Below, piece after piece: positions 49,134 to 58,889 of a stretch of 64,000 nucleotides of DNA. How positions within the stretch are numbered: position 1 is the first letter of the stretch; every line of letters begins with the position of its first letter. The position numbers and the translations under genes are program-made. The stretch is taken from contig CAVSLM010000004.1 of the NCBI GenBank assembly GCA_963728895.1, positions 124,001 through 188,000 of the forward strand, in the 5' to 3' direction. The DNA comes from CAVSLM01 sp963728895 (GTDB taxonomy: Bacteria; Pseudomonadota; Gammaproteobacteria; JBBQDK01). The notes under the pieces are model-generated. The model was not told the origin of the DNA and made no database searches. It was given only the letters and a program-made list of their open reading frames with translations.

Positions 49134-50795
49134 TCAGGCGGGCTTGGCAGCGGCCTCGATGCGGCGGGTGATCACCCACTGCTGCGCGATGGAGAGGGTG
49201 TTGTTCACCAGCCAGTAGAGCACCAGGCCGGAGGGGAAGAAGGCGAAGAACACGGTGAACACCACCGGCAGCACCATCATCACCTTCTGCTGGATGGGGT
49301 CCATCGGGGCCGGGTTGAGGCGCTGCTGGATCAGCATGGTCACGCCCATAAGCAGCGGCAGCACGTAATAAGGATCGGCGCTCGAGAGGTCGTTCAGCCA
49401 CAGCACGAAGTGCGCGTGGCGCAGCTCCACGCTTTCCAGCAGCACCCAGTACAGCGCGATGAACACCGGAATCTGCACCACGATGGGCAGGCAGCCGCCA
49501 AGCGGATTGATACGCTCCTTCTTGTACATGTCCATCATGGCCTGATTGAGCCGCTGGCGATCGTCGCCGTAGCGCTCCTTCAGCGCCTGCAGGCGCGGTT
49601 GCATCCGGCGCATGTTGGCCATGGACTTGTAGCTGGTCTCGGAAAGCTTGTAGAAGGCGAGCTTGATCAGCACCGTGAGCAAAATGATGGACCAGCCCCA
49701 GTTACGCACGAGATTGTGGATGTGCTGCAGCAGCCAGAAAATGGGCTGCGCAAGGAAGGTCAGATAACCGTAGTCCACGGTGAGCTCCAGCCCGGGGGCC
49801 ACCGCGGCGAGACGATCCTGCTGAGTCGGACCCACATAGAGCCGACTGGTGAAGGTCTCCTGCGCGTGTGGTGCCACGGTCCGCTCGGGTGTGAGATATC
49901 CGATGACGTAGCGGCTGGCGTCGACCACCTTGGTGTAGTAGTGCAGCTTCGCGTCCTGGGGCGGGATCCAGGCGGCTACGAAGTAATGCTGGAGCATGGC
50001 TACCCAACCGCCATCCAACGTGCGGTTGAGGGGCTCCTTGGTCATCTGTTTGAACGGGATCTTCTGGTACTTGGTCTCGGCGCTGTAGAGCACGCCACCC
50101 AGGTAGGTGTGGATGAAGGAGGACTGTCCCTTCTCGGCAACTTCGGTGCGCTGCAGCTGCAGGTAGGCACGCCCCGACCACGGCTGATCGCCGGGGTTGC
50201 TCACCTCGTAGTGCAGGTCGACCACGTAGCTGCCGCGCTCGAACGTGTAGACCTTGACCACCTGCAGGCCGTCGGAGCCGGTCCAGCGCAGGCGCACCTG
50301 CAACTGGTGGGCGCCGGGCGCGAGCTCGTAGCGCTGCCGACCGGCCTCGAAGGTCGCGCGATGGTTGGGTGCCGCCGCCGCGCCGGGATCGGCGAGCAGC
50401 CCGGTCTGGCTGATGAACAGATCCGGCAGTGTGTCGTTGAGCAGCACGAACGGGTGCGGGTTTCCGACTTCGTTCGGGTACCTGCGCAATTCCACGCGTT
50501 CGATGTCGCCGCCCACGGTGCCGAGCACGACATCGAGCAGGTCCGTCTGCACGTGGATGCGCCCGCCCGCGGGAGCGACCGCGGCCGGTGTTCCCGGCGC
50601 GCCGGAGGGCGCGGCGGCAGGCGGCAATGCAGTCGGCAGGTCGGGGACGGCGGGCGCGGTGGTTTCGGGGGCGGCTGCCTTACCCGGGGCGGGCGGCGGA
50701 GGCGGCGCGGTGCCGTAGTCGCGTTGCCAGGCCTGCCAGATGAGCAGCAGCACCAGCGATAGCGCGATGAACAGGAACAGCCGTTGATTATCCAT
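49134..50795 (-). CDS. yidC: membrane protein insertase YidC
   Basis: 553 residues. The start MDNQRLFLFIALSLVLLLIW carries the first transmembrane helix; a Pro/Ala-rich linker leads to a periplasmic beta domain (about 70-330) and five C-terminal helices including WGWSIILLTVLIKLAFYKLS and KERINPLGGCLPIVVQIPVF. Inserts membrane proteins alone or with Sec. It overlaps the end of yidD by 8 bases. Confidence 0.97.
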   Translation of the reverse strand: MDNQRLFLFIALSLVLLLIWQAWQRDYGTAPPPPPAPGKAAAPETTAPAVPDLPTALPPAAAPSGAPGTPAAVAPAGGRIHVQTDLLDVVLGTVGGDIERVELRRYPNEVGNPHPFVLLNDTLPDLFISQTGLLADPGAAAAPNHRATFEAGRQRYELAPGAHQLQVRLRWTGSDGLQVVKVYTFERGSYVVDLHYEVSNPGDQPWSGRAYLQLQRTEVAEKGQSSFIHTYLGGVLYSAETKYQKIPFKQMTKEPLNRTLDGGWVAMLQHYFVAAWIPPQDAKLHYYTKVVDASRYVIGYLTPERTVAPHAQETFTSRLYVGPTQQDRLAAVAPGLELTVDYGYLTFLAQPIFWLLQHIHNLVRNWGWSIILLTVLIKLAFYKLSETSYKSMANMRRMQPRLQALKERYGDDRQRLNQAMMDMYKKERINPLGGCLPIVVQIPVFIALYWVLLESVELRHAHFVLWLNDLSSADPYYVLPLLMGVTMLIQQRLNPAPMDPIQQKVMMVLPVVFTVFFAFFPSGLVLYWLVNNTLSIAQQWVITRRIEAAAKPA

Positions 50796-51024
50796 GCACG
50801 TGCTTCCGAAGCACCTCGGGTACCGGATCGTACCCGCCTTCGTGCCAGGGATGGCAGCGTAGCAGTCGGCGCAATGCCAGCCACGAGCCCGCTGCAACCC
50901 CATGCCGGGCAATGGCGGTCTCGGCGTAGCAGGAACAGGTGGGATGAAATCGACAGTGCTGGCCCAGCCAGGGGCTCAGCAGATAGCGATAGCCACGCAG
51001 CAGCAGGATCAGCAGTCTTTGCAT
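50788..51024 (-). CDS. yidD: membrane protein insertion efficiency factor YidD
   Basis: 78 residues, MQRLLILLLRGYRYLLSPWL then GQHCRFHPTCSCYAETAIAR, RRLLRCHPWHEGGYDPVP. The three cysteines and RFxPTCSxYA motif are diagnostic. It overlaps rnpA by 16 bases and yidC by 8 bases. Confidence 0.95.
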   Translation of the reverse strand: MQRLLILLLRGYRYLLSPWLGQHCRFHPTCSCYAETAIARHGVAAGSWLALRRLLRCHPWHEGGYDPVPEVLRKHVHG

Positions 51025-51374
51025 CGCGCGATCAATCTCGACCAGAGTCTTTCCAGCTCGGCATGCAGCTGCTTGCGGCTCTGATCCGCTACGCCCGGCC
51101 GACCCAGTATTACGACATCCACGCCGCACAGCCGTTCCTGACTCAGGCGAAAACTCTCGCGCACCAGTCGTTTGATGCGATTGCGGGCGACCGCGGTCTT
51201 GGCGTGCTTCCTCGAGATCGCCAACCCCAGACGCGGATAGCCCAGCTGATTGCGCCTCGCCAGCGCCGCGAGACATGGGACAGACAGTTTCGTTGCGCTG
51301 TTAAAAACGGCCGAGAATTCTTCCCGCTTGGTCAGCCTTGCGCGTCTCGGCAAGCGCACCCTCCCACTCGCCAT
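51009..51374 (-). CDS. rnpA: ribonuclease P protein component
   Basis: 121 residues. LTKREEFSAVFNSA and the RNR motif AVARNRIKRLVRESFR are the RnpA hallmarks. The protein binds the RNase P RNA and helps 5' tRNA maturation. It starts 13 bases after rpmH. Confidence 0.95.
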   Translation of the reverse strand: MASGRVRLPRRARLTKREEFSAVFNSATKLSVPCLAALARRNQLGYPRLGLAISRKHAKTAVARNRIKRLVRESFRLSQERLCGVDVVILGRPGVADQSRKQLHAELERLWSRLIARCKDC

Positions 51375-51386
51375 CGACCCCGGGGA

Positions 51387-51521
51387 TCAGGGACAGAGGC
51401 GCGCACGACCTTTGGCGCGGCGGGCCTTGAGTACCCGGCGGCCATTCTTGGTGGCCATGCGCGCACGGAACCCATGCACGCGCTTGCGCCTGAGGACACT
51501 CGGCTGAAACGTTCTCTTCAT
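51387..51521 (-). CDS. rpmH: 50S ribosomal protein L34
   Basis: 44 residues: MKRTFQPSVLRRKRVHGFRA followed by RMATKNGRRVLKARRAKGRA, the near-invariant bL34 sequence, ending RLCP. It is first in the leftward operon rpmH-rnpA-yidD-yidC-mnmE, divergent from dnaA. Confidence 0.97.
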   Translation of the reverse strand: MKRTFQPSVLRRKRVHGFRARMATKNGRRVLKARRAKGRARLCP

Positions 51522-51719
51522 GACGGTCGTACCCGCGATGGTGTAATGCCGAAGGCTCGAGCCAGACGGGGCCGGGCACGAGAGACGCGAAGGCTACTGG
51601 GAAGGGCTGCATCGTGTCAACCGAGAATGCGCGTTAAAAACGACAGACGCGACAATAATTGAGGCTCCGAATTGGCTGTCCGCGCGTACAACAGCGCGCA
51701 TTTGCGACCCGAGGCAGGA

Positions 51720-51728
51720 TGTGGATAA
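51720..51728 (-). promoter_or_regulatory. DnaA box upstream of dnaA
   Basis: A perfect 9-mer TGTGGATAA (TTATCCACA on the minus strand), 72 bases before the dnaA start. Probably for dnaA autoregulation. Confidence 0.7.
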
Positions 51729-51799
51729 CCCTGGTCAAGGGGTATAGACTGCCGCACTCCAAAACAAGTCGCGAATCTTCTTCTCCGGGGGGCTGGGCG

Positions 51800-53153
51800 G
51801 TGGATGAATCGCTGTGGAAGAGATGTCTGAACCGCCTGGAAGGCGAACTCTCCGAACAGCAGCTGAACACCTGGATACGCCCCCTGCATGCCGTCGTCGA
51901 ACACGATGCGCTACGTCTGCTGGCGCCGAATCACTTCGTGCTCGACTGGGTCAAGGATCACTTCTACCAGAACATCAGCGATGCCGTTGCCGAGGTCGGC
52001 GCCGCCCGACCCTTGCGGGTACTGTTCGAGGTGGGCAGTGCAAGTCGCAAGGACGTGGCGGCGGATGATGCGCCCAGGGAACCGATACTGGCACCGGATC
52101 GGCGCGCGAAGGCCGGGGCCGGTGCACTGCACGGTGGCACGCTCAATCCCGGCTACAGCTTCGAGACCTTCGTCGAAGGCAAGTCCAACCAGCTCGCGCG
52201 CGCCGCGGCAAGCCAGGTCGCCGAGAACCCGGGCGGCGCGTACAACCCGCTGTTCATGTACGGTGGCGTGGGGCTCGGCAAGACGCATCTGATGCATGCG
52301 GTCGGCAACACCATGCTCACGCAACCGTCCCAACGCACGCGTGGTGTATCTGCATTCGGAACGTTTCGTCGCCGACATGGTCAAGGCGCTGCAGCACAAT
52401 GCCATCAACGAGTTCAAGCGCTATTATCGCTCGGTCGACGCACTGCTCATCGACGACATCCAGTTCTTCGCCGGCAAGGAGCGCTCCCAGGAGGAGTTCT
52501 TCCACACCTTCAATGCACTGCTGGAAGGCCAGCAGCAGGTGATCCTCACCTGCGATCGCTATCCGAAGGAGGTGAACGGGCTGGAGGAAAGGCTCAAGTC
52601 GCGTTTCGGCTGGGGATTGACCGTGGCCATCGAGGCGCCCGAGCTGGAGACACGCGTGGCGATTCTCATGAGCAAAGCCCAGCAGGCCAACATCGGCCTG
52701 CCCCACGAGGTGGCGTTTTTTATTGCCAAGCGCCTGCGCTCCAACATCCGCGAGCTCGAGGGTGCACTGCGCCGGGTGATCGCCAACGCTCATTTTCTCG
52801 GCCGGCCCGTGACGCTGGATTTTGTGAAGGAGTCGCTACGGGACATGCTGGCGCTGCAGGAGAAGCTGATCACCATCGAAAACATCCAGAAGACCGTAGC
52901 CGAGTACTACAAGATCCGCGTCCACGATCTGCTCTCGGCGCGCCGCAGCCGCTCGATCACGCGCCCGCGCCAGGTGGCCATGGCGCTCGCCAAGGAGCTC
53001 ACCAGTCACAGCCTCCCCGAAATCGGCGACGCCTTCGGCGGCCGCGACCACACCACGGTGCTGCATGCGTGCCGCAAGGTCATAGAGCTCAAGGAAGCGG
53101 ATGCCAGGATCGGGGAGGACTATTCAAACCTGTTGAGAACCCTGACCACTTGA
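51800..53153 (+). CDS. dnaA: chromosomal replication initiator DnaA (apparent 1-base frameshift)
   Basis: GTG 51800 opens VDESLWKRCLNRLEGELSEQ, the DnaA domain I start, with a G-rich ribosome site before it. Walker A is GGVGLGKTHLMHAVGN, Walker B LLIDDIQFFAGK, and the C-terminal DNA-binding signature GDAFGGRDHTTVLHACRK is intact. After AVGNTML the frame is lost; skipping the A at 52319 restores RNRPNARVVYLHSERF and the rest, giving 450 residues, colinear with E. coli DnaA as I recall it. The gene is essential, so a sequence error is likely. It is the first gene of dnaA-dnaN-recF-gyrB. Confidence 0.95.
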
Positions 53154-53378
53154 TGTGGATAACTCGCGAACGGCGCGGGAGTGCCGCTCCAGGGGCAGAG
53201 TTACCCACAGCTCGTCCAGAGCTTTACCCCGGACAGGTCGCAGGTTTCACGGATGGAGATGGTGAATTATCTGATTGATTTATTTCTTGTTTTAGAAGTT
53301 ATCCTCATTCCATGGGCGAGCTAATAAAGAGCATCAGGCTTCTTCTCTTAACATGATTGATAGTGCGACCAGGCCATC
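53154..53378. other. putative oriC (dnaA-dnaN intergenic)
   Basis: Contains a perfect DnaA box TGTGGATAA at 53154-53162, a one-mismatch box TTACCCACA at 53201-53209, and an AT-rich tract at about 53260-53345 (GAATTATCTGATTGATTTAT and on) that could unwind. The position between dnaA and dnaN is an established gammaproteobacterial origin site. The call is by motif and position; other weak boxes may exist. Confidence 0.7.
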
Positions 53379-54480
53379 ATGAAATTCACCATTCAGCGGG
53401 AAACGCTGCTCAAGTGCTCTGCAACAGGTGATTGGCGTCGTGGAACGCCGCCAGACCTTGGCGGTGCTGTCCAATCTGCTGGTGGTTGCCGGAGAGAATG
53501 GCATTTCCTTGACGGCGACGGACCTGGAGGTGGAGCTCGTGGCGCAAGCCGCGGTGGAAGGGGCGGAACCTGGCGCGCTCACCATCCCGGCTCGCAAGTT
53601 TTTCGATGTCTGTCGCACGCTGCCGGAAGAGGCACAGTTGGAGGTTGTCTTTGAACAGGAGCGGGTCACGGTACGTTCCGGACGCAGCCGCTTTCATCTT
53701 GCCACCATTCCGGCCGACGACTTCCCGAATCTCGAAGGTGTGCTGGACGCACAGCGGTTCTCGATCGCTCAGAATGCCTTGCAACGGTTGATCAGCAAGA
53801 CCCAGTTTTCCATGGCCGTGCAAGACGTGCGCTACTACCTCAACGGTCTGTTGCTGGAAGTGTCGCCGAACCTGGTGCGTGCAGTGGCCACCGACGGTCA
53901 TCGCCTCGCCTGGTGCGAGCATTCCATGGATACCGGGGTCGAGGAACTGCGGCAGGTCATCGTACCGCGCAAAGGTGTACAGGAGCTGCTGCGCTTGCTG
54001 CCGGAAACGGACGACGTGGTACCGGTCGAGCTCGGCACCAATCACATCCGCATCACTCTGCCCGAGATCCGCTTCACCTCGAAGCTCATCGACGGACGTT
54101 TCCCGGACTATCAACGCGTGGTGCCGAAAGGCGGCGAGCGATTGCTCATTGCCGAGCGCGAGCCCCTGCGTCAGGCCCTGCTGCGCACTTCCATTCTCTC
54201 GAACGAGAAATACCGGGGGATTCGTCTGAGCTTCGAGGCCGAGCTGTTGCGCATGCAGGCCCACAACCCCGAACAGGAAGAGGCGGAGGAAGAGCTGGCC
54301 GTTTCCTTTCGCGGCGAACCGCTGGACATTGGATTCAACGTCAATTACCTGATCGAAGCCATCGCCGCGGTGGATGGCGAGCAGATCCAGATGGGGCTGA
54401 TCGATTCGAACAGCAGCTGCATCATCCAGGCTCCCGGCAGCAGCGACTGTCGTTACGTCGTGATGCCCATGCGCTTGTAG
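53379..54480 (+). CDS. dnaN: DNA polymerase III beta sliding clamp (apparent 1-base frameshift near the start)
   Basis: The ATG at 53379 gives MKFTIQRETLLK, the family N-terminus. Skipping the T at 53415 restores ALQQVIGVVERRQTLAVLSN and the remaining clamp sequence to VVMPMRL. Total 366 residues, the usual size. Read without the shift, the gene would start at an internal GTG/ATG near 53428, which would drop the first strand of the ring. The clamp tethers polymerase to DNA. It is 16 bases before recF. Confidence 0.95.
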
Positions 54481-54495
54481 TCCCCGCGCCACGCG

Positions 54496-55575
54496 ATGCA
54501 CCTCGACGGCATCGGCATCCGTGACGTCCGCAACCTCGTCCACGTCGAACTACCGCTCTCACCCGGTCTCAATGTCTTCTGCGGCGCCAACGCGTCCGGG
54601 AAGACCAGCCTGCTCGAGGCGGTGCATCTGCTGAGCAGGGGCCGTTCCTTCCGCACCAGCCGATTGGATGACGTCATCCGGCATACGGCCGAAGCCTTGA
54701 GGGTCGCCGGCCGGGTGGTGTATCCGCAGCGCAGTCCGGTCTCCTTGGGCATCCGGCGTTCGCGTACGGAGACGGAAATCCGTGTTGGCGGGTATCCGGC
54801 AAACTCGTTCGCCGAGCTGAGCGTGCATATGCCGCTGCAGATCATCCAGCCCGACAGCCACGAGCTCATCGAGCAAGGTCCCAGGTTTCGCCGGCGTTTC
54901 CTGGATTGGGGGGTGTTCCACGTGGAACCGGCCTACCACCCGGTTTGGCAACGCTATCAGCGCGCGCTGCGACAACGCAACGCAGCCCTGCGAGCCGGCA
55001 GCTCCGCGCCGGCAGTGGCCGCCTGGCACCAGGAGCTGGATGAGGCGGCCGAGCGCATGGATGACCTGCGGCGCGGATACCTGCAACGCCTGAACGCGCT
55101 GCTTCCGCGGTACGTGCAGGAGATTCTTGGCGACTGCGCCCTGCAGCTCGGCTATCTGCGTGGCTGGCCCGAAGGTACTGGCCTGCGGGAGCTGCTGGAA
55201 CGAGCCCTGCCGAGAGAGCGCGAGGTGGGCCACACGCGGTACGGACCGCACCGGGCCGATCTCGCGCTCGAGATCGAGGGAAGAAAGGCGCGGGACTGCC
55301 TGTCGCGCGGTCAGCAAAAAGCGCTGGTGGCCGCGCTACTCGTCGCGCAGGTGGTCTGTTACCGCGAAGTTACCGCCGAGACCTGCCTGTTCCTGATTGA
55401 CGATCTCCCATCAGAGCTCGATGACGAGCACCGAGGGCGGTTGCTGCAGGCTTTGCACAGCCTGGGACTCCAGATGCTGGTGACCGCCATCGACCCGGGG
55501 ATGCTGGCGTACGAATTCTGGACACCGCGCGCGCTGTTTCACGTGGAACGCGGAACTTTCCGGCCAATGGTATAA
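54496..55575 (+). CDS. recF: DNA replication and repair protein RecF
   Basis: 359-residue ABC-type ATPase that helps load RecA at gaps. Walker A is GANASGKTSLLEAV, the signature LSRGQQKALVAALL and Walker B FLIDDLPSELD. It lies between dnaN and gyrB. Two parS-like sequences are embedded in its codons for FHVE (54914-54929) and FHVE (55535-55550). Confidence 0.96.
   Translation: MHLDGIGIRDVRNLVHVELPLSPGLNVFCGANASGKTSLLEAVHLLSRGRSFRTSRLDDVIRHTAEALRVAGRVVYPQRSPVSLGIRRSRTETEIRVGGYPANSFAELSVHMPLQIIQPDSHELIEQGPRFRRRFLDWGVFHVEPAYHPVWQRYQRALRQRNAALRAGSSAPAVAAWHQELDEAAERMDDLRRGYLQRLNALLPRYVQEILGDCALQLGYLRGWPEGTGLRELLERALPREREVGHTRYGPHRADLALEIEGRKARDCLSRGQQKALVAALLVAQVVCYREVTAETCLFLIDDLPSELDDEHRGRLLQALHSLGLQMLVTAIDPGMLAYEFWTPRALFHVERGTFRPMV
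54914..54929. promoter_or_regulatory. parS site 1 (ParB binding)
   Basis: TGTTCCACGTGGAACC, a near-perfect palindrome matching the gammaproteobacterial parS consensus TGTTNCACGTGNAACA with one mismatch. It lies inside recF, about 1.7 kb from the putative oriC. parA and parB are in the same window. Confidence 0.85.
55535..55550. promoter_or_regulatory. parS site 2 (ParB binding)
   Basis: TGTTTCACGTGGAACG near the 3' end of recF, two or fewer mismatches from the parS consensus. 606 bases between the two sites' ends. Confidence 0.78.
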
Positions 55576-55576
55576 T
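55568..55576 (+). promoter_or_regulatory. possible gyrB promoter, extended -10
   Basis: TGGTATAAT is an extended -10 (TGnTATAAT) overlapping the recF stop codon and 28 bases before the gyrB ATG. No good -35 is visible, as expected for an extended -10 promoter. Confidence 0.4.
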
Positions 55577-55603
55577 GACGTGCTTACGGCCCAGGGACAG
55601 CGC

Positions 55604-58021
55604 ATGAATCAAATCCCCAAGTACGATTCTTCCAATATCAAAGTATTAAAGGGGCTGGATGCGGTCCGCAAGCGTCCCGGGATGTACATCGGCGACACGG
55701 ATGACGGTACCGGTCTGCACCACATGGTATTCGAAGTCGTCGACAACTCGATCGACGAGGCGCTGGCCGGCTTTTGCTCGGAAATCACCGTAACCATCCA
55801 CAGTGACGGCTCCGTAACCGTCACCGACAACGGCCGTGGCATTCCCGTGGACATCCACCCCGAGGAGGGACGATCTGCCGCCGAGGTCATCATGACGGTG
55901 CTGCACGCCGGTGGAAAGTTCGACGACAACTCCTACAAGGTGTCCGGTGGCCTGCATGGCGTGGGGGTTTCCGTTGTCAACGCGCTGTCCGAGGTACTGC
56001 AGCTCACCATTCGGCGCGACGGCCAGATCCACGAGCAGGAATACCACCTCGGCGAGCCCGTCGCACCGCTGCACGTGGTCGGGGAATCGGACCAGACCGG
56101 GACGGAAATTCGCTTCTGGCCGAGCGCGACCATCTTCACGAATCTCGAATTTCACTACGACATCCTGGCCAAGCGACTGCGCGAGCTGTCTTTCCTCAAC
56201 TCCGGCGTGCACATCTCCATTACCGAGGAGTTGAGCGGCAAGAGTGACACCTTCGAATATCAAGGGGGAATCCGCGCCTTCGTCGAGCACCTCAATCGCA
56301 ACAAGACGCCGCTGCACTCCACGGTGTTCTACTTCAGCGTCGAGCGCGAGGGCGTGGGCGTCGAGGTGGCGATGCAGTGGAACGACTCCTATCAGGAAAA
56401 TATCTTCTGCTTTACCAACAACATACCTCAGCGCGATGGCGGCACGCACTTGGCCGGGTTCCGTAGCGCCCTGACCCGTACGCTGAACCATTACATCGAG
56501 CAGGAAGGCGTGGCCAAACGCGCCAAAGTGGCCACCACCGGCGACGATGCCCGCGAGGGCCTGACCGCCGTACTCTCGGTCAAGGTGCACGACCCGAAGT
56601 TCTCGTCCCAAACCAAGGACAAGCTGGTGTCGTCCGAGGTGAAGGCCGCCGTCGAGTCGGCCGTGGCAGAGAAATTCAGCGACTACCTGTTGGAGAACCC
56701 CTCCGAGGCGCGCGCCATCACCGGCAAGATCGTCGACGCGGCGCGGGCACGCGAGGCGGCACGCCGGGCACGCGAAATGACCCGTCGCAAGGGGGCACTG
56801 GACGTGGCGGGTCTGCCGGGCAAGCTCGCCGACTGCCAGGAGAAGGACCCGGGACTTTCCGAACTGTTTCTGGTGGAGGGTGACTCTGCCGGCGGTTCCG
56901 CCAAGCAGGGACGCGATCGCAAGTATCAGGCGATCCTTCCGCTCAAGGGCAAAATCCTCAACGTGGAGAAGGCGCGCTTCGACAAGATGCTGAGCTCGGC
57001 GGAAGTCGGCACGCTGATCACGGCGCTCGGCTGCGGTATCGGGCGCGAGGAGTTCAATCCCGACAAGCTGCGCTACCACCGCGTCATCATCATGACCGAC
57101 GCCGACGTGGACGGCTCGCACATCCGCACGCTGCTGCTGACCTTCTTCTACCGGCAGATGGTGGAGCTGATCGAACGCGGTCATATCTACATCGCCCAGC
57201 CACCCCTCTACAAGGTGAAGAAGGGCAAGCAGGAGCACTACGTGAAGGACGACGGCGAGCTCAACGAGTACCTGCTGCAGCTCGCGCTGGATGGCGCCAG
57301 ACTCTACCCTGCGCCAGAAGCGCTGCCCGTTTTCGGACCGGGCCTGGAGAGTCTCGCCCGCCAGTATCTTGCCGCCATGATGACCATCCGCCGCCTGTCC
57401 AAGCGGTACGATCCGCAGGTGCTGACGATCATCATCGGTTTGCGCGAACTCGGCGGAGAGGCGCTCTACGATCGCGCGCAGATCACCGCCTGGTTCCAGG
57501 AGCTGGAGGGCCGTCTCAATGCCACGCCCGGGCCAAACATCCGTTATGCCGTTGACGTGGAGCTCGATCCGGACCGCGCGAGCTTCCGTGCGCGCATCGC
57601 CCGCCGCACCCATGGGATCGCGGCCGAACATGTCGTGAGCAGCGACTTCTTCAAGACCGCTGAATACAAGTCTTTGATATCGCTTGGAAAGAGCCTGGAT
57701 CAATTGCTGGGCGAAGGTGCTTACGTGCAGCGCGGCGAGCGCCAGCAGACGGTGCGGGATTTCAACGAGGCCATGCAGTGGCTGATGGACGAGGCCCGGC
57801 GTGGGCAGCAGATCCAGCGCTACAAGGGACTTGGAGAGATGAATCCGGAGCAGCTCTGGGAAACCACGATGAATCCGGAAACCCGCCGCCTGCTGCGGGT
57901 GCAGATCGAGGACGTGGTCGCCTCCGACGAAGTGTTCACCACTCTGATGGGCGATCAGGTCGAGCCGCGGCGCGAGTTCATCGAGGGCAACGCCCTGTAC
58001 GTGGCCAACCTGGACGTCTGA
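55604..58021 (+). CDS. gyrB: DNA gyrase subunit B
   Basis: 805 residues. ATG 55604 is preceded by AGGGACAG. The GHKL ATPase motifs NGRGIPV and GLHGVGVSVVNALS, the TOPRIM EGDSAGGSAKQGRDR and DADVDGSHIRTLLLTFFYR are intact. C-terminus QVEPRREFIEGNALYVANLDV is standard. Introduces negative supercoils with GyrA. Confidence 0.98.
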   Translation: MNQIPKYDSSNIKVLKGLDAVRKRPGMYIGDTDDGTGLHHMVFEVVDNSIDEALAGFCSEITVTIHSDGSVTVTDNGRGIPVDIHPEEGRSAAEVIMTVLHAGGKFDDNSYKVSGGLHGVGVSVVNALSEVLQLTIRRDGQIHEQEYHLGEPVAPLHVVGESDQTGTEIRFWPSATIFTNLEFHYDILAKRLRELSFLNSGVHISITEELSGKSDTFEYQGGIRAFVEHLNRNKTPLHSTVFYFSVEREGVGVEVAMQWNDSYQENIFCFTNNIPQRDGGTHLAGFRSALTRTLNHYIEQEGVAKRAKVATTGDDAREGLTAVLSVKVHDPKFSSQTKDKLVSSEVKAAVESAVAEKFSDYLLENPSEARAITGKIVDAARAREAARRAREMTRRKGALDVAGLPGKLADCQEKDPGLSELFLVEGDSAGGSAKQGRDRKYQAILPLKGKILNVEKARFDKMLSSAEVGTLITALGCGIGREEFNPDKLRYHRVIIMTDADVDGSHIRTLLLTFFYRQMVELIERGHIYIAQPPLYKVKKGKQEHYVKDDGELNEYLLQLALDGARLYPAPEALPVFGPGLESLARQYLAAMMTIRRLSKRYDPQVLTIIIGLRELGGEALYDRAQITAWFQELEGRLNATPGPNIRYAVDVELDPDRASFRARIARRTHGIAAEHVVSSDFFKTAEYKSLISLGKSLDQLLGEGAYVQRGERQQTVRDFNEAMQWLMDEARRGQQIQRYKGLGEMNPEQLWETTMNPETRRLLRVQIEDVVASDEVFTTLMGDQVEPRREFIEGNALYVANLDV

Positions 58022-58072
58022 CCGTCTTCCCGAGCGCACGGTGGCGGTGCGCACCTTCGCGGGCGATCCACC

Positions 58073-58867
58073 TTACACTTCCCGCTCGCGCGCGACGGGC
58101 CCACTGATCTCTCGCATGGTGTTCTCGATCCATTGCTCTGCAAGGGCGGTCACCTGCGCCGCGCTGCGCCCTTGCGGAAAAATGGCCGGCCCCACCGCCA
58201 GCGTGATGGTGCCGGGACGTTTGACGAACCCGCGGCGCGGCCAGTACTCACCGGCATTGTGGGCCACCGGTATCACTGGGTAGCCGCTGGCGACCGCAAG
58301 CGCCGCCCCGCTCTGGCTGAAGCGCCGCGTCTCGCCGGGCGCGACACGCGTCCCTTCGGGGAACACGATCACCCAACGTCCCGCGCGCAGGCGCTCCGTT
58401 CCCTGCTCCAGCACCTGGCGTAATGCCTTGCGTGTCGCCTTGCGATCGATCGCGATGGGCTCGAGCATGGCAAGTCCCCAACCGAAAAACGGAATCCACA
58501 GCAGCTCGCGTTTCAGCACCCAGGTCTGGGCCGGGAAGAGAAACTGCAACGCGAGCGTTTCCCATGCCGACTGGTGCTTGGACAGCACCACGGCGTTGGT
58601 GCCCGGCAAGTGCTCACGTCCCTGCACGCGATAGAACAGCCGGCAGGTGACACCAAGCCACCAGATGTTGAAGTGCGACCAGAGGGCGACGAAGCGGGAG
58701 CGCTGTGCGAAGGGCAGCGGATAGGTGAGCAGCGTGAGCGGCGCATACGCGACGGTGGAAAGCACGAGGCCCAGCCAGAAAAGCGCGGAGCGCACCACCA
58801 GACCCGCCGCTCCGGCCGGTGCACCCCTCGCCTGCGCCGCGTCGCAGCCGGGCGCTGGATCATTCAT
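58073..58867 (-). CDS. plsC: 1-acyl-sn-glycerol-3-phosphate acyltransferase
   Basis: 264-residue inner-membrane acyltransferase making phosphatidic acid. Two hydrophobic helices (about 20-45) precede the acyltransferase motif KHQSAWETLALQFL (HX4E variant of HX4D) and VFPEGTR. The gene converges with gyrB; a GCGCAC...GTGCGC inverted repeat lies between them at about 58034-58053. The start at 58867 is the first ATG with a family-like N-terminus. Confidence 0.88.
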   Translation of the reverse strand: MNDPAPGCDAAQARGAPAGAAGLVVRSALFWLGLVLSTVAYAPLTLLTYPLPFAQRSRFVALWSHFNIWWLGVTCRLFYRVQGREHLPGTNAVVLSKHQSAWETLALQFLFPAQTWVLKRELLWIPFFGWGLAMLEPIAIDRKATRKALRQVLEQGTERLRAGRWVIVFPEGTRVAPGETRRFSQSGAALAVASGYPVIPVAHNAGEYWPRRGFVKRPGTITLAVGPAIFPQGRSAAQVTALAEQWIENTMREISGPVAREREV

Positions 58868-58889
58868 TTCCGCGCTGTGGGTACGGTGT

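Noticed and set aside
52300..52340. Programmed +1 frameshift in dnaA
   Set aside because: No slippery sequence or stop-codon context, and similar surpluses occur in unrelated genes.
55646..58054. 802-codon minus-strand frame opposite gyrB
   Set aside because: Antisense of gyrB, no recognisable domain.
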